Below, one piece after another: positions 5,950-11,845 of a stretch of DNA of 11,845 nt (the first letter of the stretch is position 1; each line of letters begins with the position of its first letter). The position numbers and the translations under genes were made by a program. The notes beneath the pieces were generated by a model, which was not told the origin of the DNA, did not search any database, and saw only the letters and a program-made list of their open reading frames with translations. The DNA comes from an uncultured Rubrobacteraceae bacterium. GTDB lineage: Bacteria > Actinomycetota > Rubrobacteria > Rubrobacterales > Rubrobacteraceae. Location of the stretch: NCBI GenBank assembly GCA_902805985.1, contig CADCUW010000496.1, forward strand, positions 1 to 11,845. The letters run 5' to 3'.

Positions 5950-6669
5950 ATGAGACGCACCATACTACTTGTGGCCACCATGGCTTTGACGCTGGTGGTG
6001 GCAAGCGGGGTGGCCCTGGCGGTCACCAAGATAGGCACAAACGGCCCCGACACCTTGCGAGGGACCAATAGGGACGACAACCTCTTGGGCAAGGGCGGCA
6101 ACGACGTGCTCTTTGGGTTGGCTGGGAGAGACAACTTGCTCGGTGGTGAGGGCAAGGATTATGTCCTCGGCGGCAATGAGGTGCGAGCCCTAGTAGGCGA
6201 CAAGAACCTGGTGGGCGGTCCCGGCAACGACGCGGTGTTCGGCGGTGAAGGCTCAGATAACGTGTTAGGCGGCTCGGGCAACGACGACTTAGGCGGCGGA
6301 ACCGGCTCCGACAGCGTAGTAGGTGACGAAGGCAGGGACCTTGTCGATGGCCAACGTGGCTCCGACCGCTTAGTGGGTGGAGAAGGTCCCGACTGGGTCG
6401 TCAACGGGCCCTTGCGCGAAACCTCCAAGAACACCCTCATCGGTGGAGACGGCAGCGACGCTCTTATCGCCAACAACCGCCCCGCGGCGAGGGACGTAGT
6501 GTCGTGCGGTGATGGCTTCGACCTGGTGGTCGCGGACACCAAAGACCTGGTCTCGCCCGACTGCGAGAGGGTCAGAAGAGGAGTCTCTGAACAAGAAATT
6601 GACGAGCTGTTCGTAGAGTTGGGGTTCGTGGAGGTCTTTGAAGGGCTGGCACCTTCACCTTTTGAATAG
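5950..6669 (+). CDS. Secreted RTX-type calcium-binding repeat protein
   Basis: This 239-residue exported protein is built mostly of RTX nonapeptides (GGxGxDxxx), which fold into a calcium-loaded beta-roll. Residues 1-24 form a Sec signal peptide (MRRT, a hydrophobic core, cleavage after VALA). Repeats fill about 30-175: GKGGNDVLFG, GGEGKDYVLG, GGPGNDAVFG, GGEGSDNVLG, GGSGNDDLGG and others. A closing module DVVSCGDGFDLVVADTKDLV followed by DCERV carries C186 and C205, a likely disulfide, as in other actinobacterial cell-surface members. The C-terminal tail is acidic and helical. No catalytic domain is attached, so its role may be structural or adhesive; there is no type I secretion gene nearby, which fits the Sec signal. 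It stands alone and converges on the next gene. Confidence 0.88.
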   Translation: MRRTILLVATMALTLVVASGVALAVTKIGTNGPDTLRGTNRDDNLLGKGGNDVLFGLAGRDNLLGGEGKDYVLGGNEVRALVGDKNLVGGPGNDAVFGGEGSDNVLGGSGNDDLGGGTGSDSVVGDEGRDLVDGQRGSDRLVGGEGPDWVVNGPLRETSKNTLIGGDGSDALIANNRPAARDVVSCGDGFDLVVADTKDLVSPDCERVRRGVSEQEIDELFVELGFVEVFEGLAPSPFE

Positions 6670-6696
6670 CGTTTAGAGGCGTAGCGCCACTAGAGC

Positions 6697-6738
6697 GAGG
6701 GAGGAAGGGACAGGACGTAAAATCTTGCCCCCTCCTTC
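6697..6738 (+). terminator. Hairpin after the RTX-repeat gene
   Basis: GAGGGAGG (6697-6704) pairs with CCTCCTTC (6731-6738), eight pairs including one G-T, extended inward by GGG/CCC (6707-6709/6728-6730) past an AA bulge. TT follows directly, but there is no long T run. Its place 28 bases after the stop codon makes a terminator role likely. Confidence 0.4.
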
Positions 6739-6744
6739 TTGCCC

Positions 6745-6810
6745 TATTCACCGGAGTACGTAAAAGGATCGTTCCGCGAACTTCGCCTTGAGGGGGCTCT
6801 ACGAAGTTCG
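6745..6810 (+). repeat. Dispersed hairpin repeat, copy 2
   Basis: It starts TATTCACCGGAGTACGT and continues through AAAGGATCGTTC. It ends in a strong hairpin: CGAACTTCG (6777-6785) pairs perfectly with CGAAGTTCG (6802-6810), and the 16-base loop holds AGGGGGCTCT. This is the cleanest copy of the hairpin half. It lies between two convergent genes, so besides being a repeat it may serve as a two-way terminator. Confidence 0.6.
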
Positions 6811-6839
6811 GCAGATGAGGATGGTATGTCCTCGCCCGC

Positions 6840-7360
6840 TTACAGGCCGTAGAGCAGCTTGCCCCCTTCGACGCGCACCCCCAGGTGCCCGCCCTTGGCC
6901 AGCTCGGAGAGCATCCGGTCGGCCTCCTCCACCGTAAGCGAGGTCTCCAGCGCCGCCCGGGCCGGGGTGATCTCCCCATGGTGGTCTATGGCCTCCAAGA
7001 GCTGGCGTTCGGCACGCTTCTCGCTGCTTCCTACCGCATCGGAGGTGGGCATCGGCCACTCGGGCAGGAGGTGCCTTCGTGCGCCGTATGATGGTCCTGA
7101 CAGCCCCGCCATGCCTTGCTGCAACAAGGCCAGCGAGACGGAAGCCGCCACGATGCAAGCGACGAGGAGACCGACGAACAAGATCCACCATCCCCACTCT
7201 TGCCCCCCGTAGCGTTTAAGATCACGCCCTCGAAGACCACGAACACCAAGGCGAGGGCGCCCATCCCCACCCCCATCCCCATCTGCGCCTTCGGGCTCAG
7301 GCTCCTACCGCCCAAGAACCGCTCCTCGCCGGCGTCTTGACGTCCTGGCAAGCCTGTCAT
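6840..7360 (-). pseudogene. Two-TM winged-helix-like protein, frameshifted
   Basis: Two overlapping minus-strand frames make one sensible protein if a single base is added to the C6 run at 7203-7208 (G6 in the gene). The first frame starts at ATG 7360 (CCTCCT at 7372-7377 is its ribosome site) and encodes MTGLPGRQDAGEERFLGGRS and a membrane helix GVGMGALALVFVVFEGVIL. The second continues with a second helix WGWWILFVGLLVACIVAASV and ends at 6840. The restored 173 residues have helices at about 27-49 and 58-80, then a C-terminal domain (115-173, LLEAIDHHGEITPARAALET, then LTVEEADRMLSELAKGG) that reads like a winged helix. Function unknown; possibly a membrane-tethered regulator. Unrepaired, only the second part from a TTG at 7181 could be made. 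Confidence 0.55.
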
Positions 7361-7438
7361 GCGAACCAACTCCTCCTGCGGTCGATAGTAAGGATTAGAA
7401 CATGATACGCCGAAAGGGACTCGTGGGCTATGTCGAGG

Positions 7439-7482
7439 TTATTCACCCGAGTGCGTGGAAGGCTTGTTCTCGGAACTTCGCC
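7439..7482 (+). repeat. Dispersed hairpin repeat, copy 3 (partial)
   Basis: TTATTCACCCGAGTGCGTGG (7439-7458) differs from copy 4 by one base over this stretch and continues AAGGCTTGTTCTCGGAACTT through CGCC. The conserved GTTC-N3-GAAC dyad is present (GTTCTCGGAAC). The AGGGGG loop and right arm are missing, so this copy is truncated on its right. This uninterrupted copy shows what copy 4 looked like before its insertion. Confidence 0.55.
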
Positions 7483-7624
7483 CGTTTCGTAGACTCGTAA
7501 GCTTCTCGAAACATGTAACAGAACGTTTACGTGAACCGGTCCATCCGGGGATGCGCCGCCTTCGTAGGCGGGTGTATGCTGTCCTTTCAGACGGCCCACG
7601 GGGACCGAGCGAGGAGGCGTCACG
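7483..7624 (+). promoter_or_regulatory. Promoter/leader of the hydrolase gene
   Basis: CCGCCT (7556-7561) pairs with AGGCGG (7566-7571) around a four-base loop. An extended -10-like TGTATGCT (7573-7580) follows, but no -35 box is clear. GAGGAGG (7611-7617) is the ribosome site, seven bases from the ATG. Nothing else is visible. Confidence 0.3.
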
Positions 7625-8449
7625 ATGAGCACGATCACCACCGAGGACGGCACGCAGATCTTCTACAAGGACTGGGGAGAAGGGCAACCCATAGTCTTCA
7701 GCCACGGCTGGCCGCTCTCGTCCGATGACTGGGACGCCCAGATGATGTTCTTCGTGCGCCACGGCTACCGCGTCGTCGCCCACGACCGGCGCGGGCACGG
7801 ACGCTCCGAGCAGACCGACGGCGGCCACGACATGGACCACTACGCCGACGACCTGGCGGCGCTGACCGCCCACCTCGACCTGCGGGACGCCGTCCACGTC
7901 GGGCACTCCACCGGCGGCGGCGAGGTCGTCCGCTACGTCGCCCGCCACGGCGAAGGCCGCGTGGCCAAGGCGGTGCTGATCAGCGCGGTGCCGCCCCTCA
8001 TGGTGCGGACCGACGCCAACCCCGGCGGCCTGCCCAAGAGCGTGTTCGACGACCTCCAGGACCAGGTCGCCGCTCACCGGGCCGAACTCTACCGCGACTT
8101 TCCTTCGGGGCCCTTCTACGGCTTCAACCGGGCCGGCGCCGAACCCTCGGAAGCGATCATCGAGAACTGGTGGCGCCAGGGGATGATGGGCGGGGCGAAG
8201 GCGCACCACGATGGCGTCGTCGCCTTCTCCCAGACCGACTTCACCGAGGACCTCGAGAAGATCACGGTGCCGGTGCTGGTGATGCACGGCGACGACGACC
8301 AGGTCGTCCCCTACGAAAACTCCGGGCCGCGGTCCGCGGAGCTCCTGCAGAACGGGACGCTGAAGACGTACGAGGGGTTCCCGCACGGCATGCCGACCAC
8401 CGAGGCCGAAACGATCAACGCCGACCTGCTGGAGTTCGTCCGGGGCTAG
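7625..8449 (+). CDS. Alpha/beta hydrolase, non-heme chloroperoxidase type
   Basis: This 274-residue cytosolic enzyme belongs to the cofactor-free haloperoxidase/esterase branch of alpha/beta hydrolases. It has the oxyanion segment [11 protein letters not shown] (26-36), the [12 protein letters not shown] block (52-63), the nucleophile elbow GHSTGGG with S95, the acid in [11 protein letters not shown] (D225) and the base H254 in GFPHGM. Length and motif order fit the family exactly. Members hydrolyse esters or lactones and can make peracids that halogenate small molecules in vitro; the natural substrate is rarely known. There is no signal peptide. GAGGAGG lies seven bases before the ATG. A flavin reductase gene follows 37 bases later, so the two are probably co-transcribed and may share a redox or detoxification role. 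Confidence 0.93.
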   Translation: MSTITTEDGTQIFYKDWGEGQPIVFSHGWPLSSDDWDAQMMFFVRHGYRVVAHDRRGHGRSEQTDGGHDMDHYADDLAALTAHLDLRDAVHVGHSTGGGEVVRYVARHGEGRVAKAVLISAVPPLMVRTDANPGGLPKSVFDDLQDQVAAHRAELYRDFPSGPFYGFNRAGAEPSEAIIENWWRQGMMGGAKAHHDGVVAFSQTDFTEDLEKITVPVLVMHGDDDQVVPYENSGPRSAELLQNGTLKTYEGFPHGMPTTEAETINADLLEFVRG

Positions 8450-8486
8450 GTCGTACCGACCGGCCGACCCCGGCAGGAGGCGAAAG

Positions 8487-9056
8487 GTGGGCCGTCCGGG
8501 CTTCCGCATACTCGGCCTGGCCGCCAGCCTCAGGCGCGCCTCCGTCCACCGGGGCATCGTCAGGGCCGCCCACGAGGTGGCCCCCGGCCGGATGAGCTGC
8601 GAGGGTTTCGATCTTTCCCGAATACCCTACTTCGACCAGGACGTCGAGGACGAGGGCAACCCGCCCGCGGTGGAGGAGCTCAGGGAGAAGATACGCGCCT
8701 ACGACGCGGTGCTCATAGCCTCCCCCGAGTACGACTACGCCATCCCCGGCATTCTGACTTCGGCCCTGGACTGGTGCCTGCGCTCGCGCCACGACCCCAC
8801 GCCCTTGCGCCACAAGCCGGTGGGGATCGTGGGGGCGAGCCCGGGAGGGGCCGGGACCGCCCGGGGGCAGATGGTGCTGAGGCAGGTGCTCTTGCACCCG
8901 CCGGCCTACGTCATGCCCGAGCCGCAGATGCTCATCCCCTTCTCGCGCGAGAAGTTCGACCCCGAAACGGGCGACCTCACCGACGAAGGGACCCGCGAGA
9001 GGCTGGCCCGCTTCCTCGCGGCGCTGGCCGAGTGGAGCGTCCGGTTTGAGAGATAG
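8487..9056 (+). CDS. NAD(P)H-dependent FMN reductase
   Basis: A 189-residue flavodoxin-like reductase that uses NAD(P)H to reduce FMN, and in relatives also quinones, azo compounds or chromate. The phosphate-binding loop GLAASLRRASVHR (10-22) matches the GSxRxxSxN pattern with an alanine replacing the first glycine and His for Asn. SPEYDYAIPGILTSALDW (79-96) is the family signature over the isoalloxazine ring, with Asp replacing the usual Asn after Tyr. GASPGGAGTAR (116-126) forms the third flavin loop. The GTG start at 8487 has AGGAGG seven bases upstream. It lies 37 bases behind the hydrolase on the same strand, probably in one operon. The reduced flavin might serve a partner enzyme outside the window; no monooxygenase is seen here. 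Confidence 0.92.
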   Translation: MGRPGFRILGLAASLRRASVHRGIVRAAHEVAPGRMSCEGFDLSRIPYFDQDVEDEGNPPAVEELREKIRAYDAVLIASPEYDYAIPGILTSALDWCLRSRHDPTPLRHKPVGIVGASPGGAGTARGQMVLRQVLLHPPAYVMPEPQMLIPFSREKFDPETGDLTDEGTRERLARFLAALAEWSVRFER

Positions 9057-9087
9057 ACCGGGACCACTCGCCTCCCTGCCCGCCGCC

Positions 9088-9300
9088 TTATTCACCGGAG
9101 TGCGTGGAGAGACTGTCTGGAAAGTATTGGGGGTGCCGTTTCGGCAGCGAATTTGACCAGTATACGCAGGTCAGGGAGGCCGAAAAAGCTCCCATTTGGG
9201 CCTCCCTGGAGGCCGCACGTTCGTACCTCTGGGACTTTCCAGACAGTCTCGGAAGGGGCGTTCCCCGAACTTTGGGCGTAGGGGGTTCTCCAGAGTTCGG
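9088..9300 (+). repeat. Dispersed hairpin repeat, copy 4 (carries MITE)
   Basis: The left part TTATTCACCGGAGTGCGTGG (9088-9107) and the right part AAGGGGCGTTCCCCGAAC (9253-9270) together match copies 2 and 3 end to end; the 142 bases between are foreign. The hairpin half follows: CCGAACT (9267-9273) pairs with AGTTCGG (9294-9300), with TGG/CCA continuing past one mismatch, around a loop with AGGGGGTTCT. The loop block is thus kept in copy 2, here and at the IS110 site while the arms vary. Confidence 0.6.
9109..9250. mobile_element. 142-bp MITE with 17-bp perfect terminal inverted repeats
   Basis: GAGACTGTCTGGAAAGT (9109-9125) is the exact reverse complement of ACTTTCCAGACAGTCTC (9234-9250). 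GGA flanks both ends (9106-9108, 9251-9253) and occurs once in the uninterrupted repeat copy 3, so a 3-bp target duplication is likely. Inside, CAGGGAGGCC (9172-9181) pairs with GGCCTCCCTG (9199-9208), and TGCCG/CGGCA makes a smaller hairpin. There is no room for a transposase, so it must move with help from a full-length relative. GAG-type ends with a 3-bp duplication suggest IS5-like enzymes, but this is a guess. Confidence 0.8.
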
Positions 9301-9578
9301 CGACCGGATGGGTGCTTACGTGGAGTGCGAGTAGCATCTGGACAGAATCGTCCGTCGGTGGCGCATCCGCTAAATTCGCTACCGCAAATCCAAAAGGGTT
9401 CTTGACAGAGATAAGGACGGGCCGTCCCGGAGGCGTTACGCCGAAAACCGCGCCTTACTTACCGGATGCGCCATCGGGGCACCGGAGTGGCGCTGGAGGG
9501 CGTCCATCGTCCGCCTTTCGGCGGGGCACCCTGCGTGCTCGCGACTCGTTTCCCGTACGGGGAGCGCCGGAAGGGGGG
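9301..9578. other. Intergenic stretch between convergent genes
   Basis: I see no supported gene. A TTGACA (9402-9407) has no -10 at the right distance. CCGCC/GGCGG (9511-9515/9520-9524), with a GAAA loop on the minus strand, lies 55 bases beyond the regulator's stop and might end its transcript, though no T run follows. GGACGG/CCGTCC at about 9416-9428 is another short dyad. Confidence 0.3.
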
Positions 9579-11845
9579 CTACTCCCGCGTCCGGTCTCCC
9601 CCGAGCGCGTACCCGACCGCCCCCTCGAAGCTCATCTCGCATCCCCGCGCCCACGCCTCCTCGAAGTCCGCGCCCCCCAGTGCGGCGCGCGCCTCTGCTA
9701 CGGCGCGTTCCCGGAGGGAGGGGTCCGGCCGATAGAAGTTGTAGACGGCTGCCCCCACCTCTTGCACCGAGCCCTCCGCCGCTCCGATCAAGACCGCCGA
9801 GCGCTCTGCCTCCCCCCGGAAGGCCTCCACCGCCGAAAGCATCTGCAGGAAGTGCGCCAGGTTTGCCCGGTCCTTTGTCCGTCCGGACAACTCGATCCCC
9901 TCCCCGAGCATGCTCGTCGCCGCCCCAAGATCGCCGCGAGCCAAGGCCGACTTGGCAAGGCTGTAGAGCACAATGTAGGTCAGCGAAGGATTCTGCACGC
10001 GGCGGGCCCACGCCAGTTCCTCTTTGAGTATCCGCTCCGCCCGCTCGCTGTGCCCTCGCGCGAGCAGCGCCATCCCGAGCCATACGCGCGAGGCCGACGC
10101 CAGGTAATCCTCGGCGCAACGCTCGAAGAGCGCGAGAGCCCTTTCTATCTCCGAGGCCGCCGCCTCGTGATCCGAGCGGCTCATATGCACCAGCCCCAGG
10201 CCGAGTCGCGCGTACCCCTCGCCGACCAGGTTCTCCTCTCCTCGGGAGAGGAGGAGGGCTTCGCGATGGCGTGCTTCGGCGGCGGGGTAGTCGCCCTGCA
10301 CGTACGCCATCGGCCCGGCGACCTGGAGGGCTGCGATCCGCAGGGCCGGCGACAGCGAACCTTCGAGCGCCGCCTCCATCCAGCGGCGTCCTTCCCGGTG
10401 GTGCCCGCGGATCCACCAGAACGTCAACAGCGCCCGCCCGAAGCGGGCGGCGGTCCCTGGCTCGCCGGCCTCCAGCGACCGGGCAATGGCGGCCCCGAGG
10501 TTGCCGCTTTCGCGTTCCAGCCGGTCGAGCCACTCCACCTGACCGAGCCCCAACAACTCGGGGGCGGCCCTCTCGGCGAGGGCGAGGTAGAAGGCGGCGT
10601 GTCGCCTCCCGGTCCCCCCGGCCTCCTCGCTCTGCTCCAGCTTCTCGCGGGCGTACTGCCTGACCGGCTCCAGCATCCCGTAGCGGGCCTCGCCGCTTGT
10701 GTCCGAACCTACCGTCACCAGCGACTGCTCCACCAGCGTTCCCAGCAGGTCGAGCACCTCCTCGGGGTCGCCTTCGGCCTCTGTCGCCCCCACCGCCTCC
10801 GCCGCCTCCAGCGTAAAGCCACCGGAGAAAATCGATACGCACCGGAACAGCGCCCGCTCCGGTTCGGAGAGGAGTTCGTGGCTCCAGTCGAGCGTCGCCC
10901 GCATCGTGCGCTGCCTCTCCGGCAGGTCGCGCCCCCAGGCGGTCGAGAGCGCCCGGTCCAGCCGCGAGAGGAGCGACGCTGGGTCGAGGAACCGCGTCTT
11001 CGCCGCCGCCAGCTCCAGCGCTAACGGAAGGCCGGCGAGCCGCCAGCAGATGGCGGCCACCGCCGCCGCATTCTCGCGGGTGATCGCGAAGCCGGAGGAG
11101 GCCGCCCGGGCCCGCTCGGCGAAGAGCTTCCCCGAGGGCGACTCGAGGACCCCCTCCTCGGACGGCGAGCGGGTGGAGGCGGGCAACGCGAGGGGTGGCA
11201 TCGGGTATTCCTGTTCGCCCCGCACCCGCAGTGGCGCGCGGCTGGTGGCCAGCACGACCAGCCCCGGGCAGCCCTCGACCAGGGCGGACACCTCCGGCGC
11301 CGCCTCGAGCAGGTGCTCGAGGTTGTCGAGCACTAGCAGGAGGCCGCTGTCCCTGAGGTGGTCGACCAGGGCCTCCGTCGGGGTCCGGCCTTGCGCCTCG
11401 GGCAACCCCAACGAACGCGAAACCGTGGGGACAACTAGCGAGGGGTCGCCAAGCGAAGCGAGCCCCACGAACGCCGCCCCGTCCGGGAAGTTTTCCGCGA
11501 CCTCCCTTGCTACCTCCGTGGCCAGGCGGGTCTTCCCGACGCCCCCTATGCCGGTGAGCGTGAGCAGCCGTACGTCCCGGCGCGCGAGCAGGCCCCTCAC
11601 CTCCTCTACCTCCCGCTCGCGGCCCACCAACGGGGTGGACGGGTGGGGCAGCGCGGACACCACCGGGGCGGGGGACGCCGGGGAGCCCTCGGTGGCGGAC
11701 GAAGCGGCTTCGCCCCGCCCGGGGACCGACGCAAGCAGCGCCGCGCGCTCGTCTCCCGAAAGGCCCAGGGCGTCGGAGAGGGACCTGACGGTGTAGGGCT
11801 GCGGACGCTTCCTCGCGCCGCGCTCCAAAGCGCCCACGGCGTTGG
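9579..11845 (-). CDS. XRE-type regulator with NB-ARC ATPase and TPR domains (5' cut)
   Basis: A large signal-transduction ATPase/transcription regulator whose first residues lie beyond the window. The visible start, [20 protein letters not shown], is the end of an XRE helix-turn-helix domain. Numbering from the GTG at 11837, a linker leads to the NTPase: Walker A GIGGVGKT (96-103), Walker B LLLVLDN (166-172), a sensor block [18 protein letters not shown] and GLPLALE (269-275), typical of STAND/NB-ARC proteins. A winged-helix segment follows ([20 protein letters not shown]), then helical TPR-like repeats to the end ([37 protein letters not shown], and others). Such proteins bind DNA or partners when a ligand opens the ATP switch. 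The ligand is unknown. No target gene is adjacent; it converges on the hydrolase/reductase pair. Confidence 0.9.
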   Translation of the reverse strand, partial: NAVGALERGARKRPQPYTVRSLSDALGLSGDERAALLASVPGRGEAASSATEGSPASPAPVVSALPHPSTPLVGREREVEEVRGLLARRDVRLLTLTGIGGVGKTRLATEVAREVAENFPDGAAFVGLASLGDPSLVVPTVSRSLGLPEAQGRTPTEALVDHLRDSGLLLVLDNLEHLLEAAPEVSALVEGCPGLVVLATSRAPLRVRGEQEYPMPPLALPASTRSPSEEGVLESPSGKLFAERARAASSGFAITRENAAAVAAICWRLAGLPLALELAAAKTRFLDPASLLSRLDRALSTAWGRDLPERQRTMRATLDWSHELLSEPERALFRCVSIFSGGFTLEAAEAVGATEAEGDPEEVLDLLGTLVEQSLVTVGSDTSGEARYGMLEPVRQYAREKLEQSEEAGGTGRRHAAFYLALAERAAPELLGLGQVEWLDRLERESGNLGAAIARSLEAGEPGTAARFGRALLTFWWIRGHHREGRRWMEAALEGSLSPALRIAALQVAGPMAYVQGDYPAAEARHREALLLSRGEENLVGEGYARLGLGLVHMSRSDHEAAASEIERALALFERCAEDYLASASRVWLGMALLARGHSERAERILKEELAWARRVQNPSLTYIVLYSLAKSALARGDLGAATSMLGEGIELSGRTKDRANLAHFLQMLSAVEAFRGEAERSAVLIGAAEGSVQEVGAAVYNFYRPDPSLRERAVAEARAALGGADFEEAWARGCEMSFEGAVGYALGGDRTRE

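Noticed and set aside
7525..7552. SigB/SigF-type promoter (GTTTAC, GGGGAT) before the hydrolase
   Set aside because: The 16-base spacing after GTTTAC is too long and the -10 differs from GGGTAT.
7439..8557. 372-codon minus-strand frame opposite the hydrolase
   Set aside because: The + strand encodes an alpha/beta hydrolase with a full catalytic triad; the antisense frame is a codon-bias artefact.
9402..9407. TTGACA as a -35 promoter box
   Set aside because: The sequence 16-18 bases downstream is GC-rich with no -10-like hexamer and no gene follows on the + strand.
9312..11024. 570-codon + strand open frame opposite the regulator
   Set aside because: It is antisense to a clear XRE/NB-ARC/TPR gene and its composition is shadow-like; no start site or domain supports it.
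1..11845. CRISPR array, tRNA or rRNA genes
   Set aside because: No regularly spaced direct repeats and no cloverleaf or rRNA-like segments were seen on either strand by eye.

Overview
The window is very GC-rich actinobacterial DNA with strong G/C bias at third codon positions, frequent GTG/TTG starts and clear Shine-Dalgarno sites. The gene families (short uncharacterised proteins, a single-domain kinase, a cofactor-free haloperoxidase-type hydrolase, a secreted RTX-repeat protein, an XRE/NB-ARC/TPR regulator) best suit a Rubrobacter-like organism. That assignment is inference from gene style; no marker gene is present.

Layout. Bases 1-1384 hold four short + strand genes, one with a single-base frameshift in a C run. 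Bases 1385-1800 hold a repeat copy and a decayed minus-strand transposase. Bases 2081-3161 hold a doubtful ORF and a compact protein-kinase-like gene. A complete tyrosine recombinase lies at 3340-4398. An IS110-family element (about 4484-5694) sits inside what looks like the loop of a hairpin repeat. A secreted calcium-binding-repeat protein (5950-6669) converges on a two-TM/winged-helix gene (6840-7360) that is also split by a one-base change in a homopolymer. Then come a two-gene unit (alpha/beta hydrolase and NAD(P)H-dependent FMN reductase, 7625-9056), a repeat copy carrying a 142-bp MITE, and a large minus-strand regulator whose 5' end lies outside the window.

Mobile DNA links much of the window. 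One dispersed repeat family recurs at 1390-1431 (minus), 6745-6810, 7439-7482 and 9088-9300, probably also at the IS110 target (4455-4483 plus 5695-5714). Comparing copies gives an 'empty site' for the MITE and suggests the IS110 insertion point. There is no CRISPR array, defence island, rRNA or tRNA that I can see. The strongest candidates for new biology are the hairpin repeat family as a landing site for mobile elements, the MITE, and the structured non-coding end of the IS110 element where a bridge RNA would be expected. Two genes that become whole if one base is added to a homopolymer raise the question of assembly error versus real mutation.
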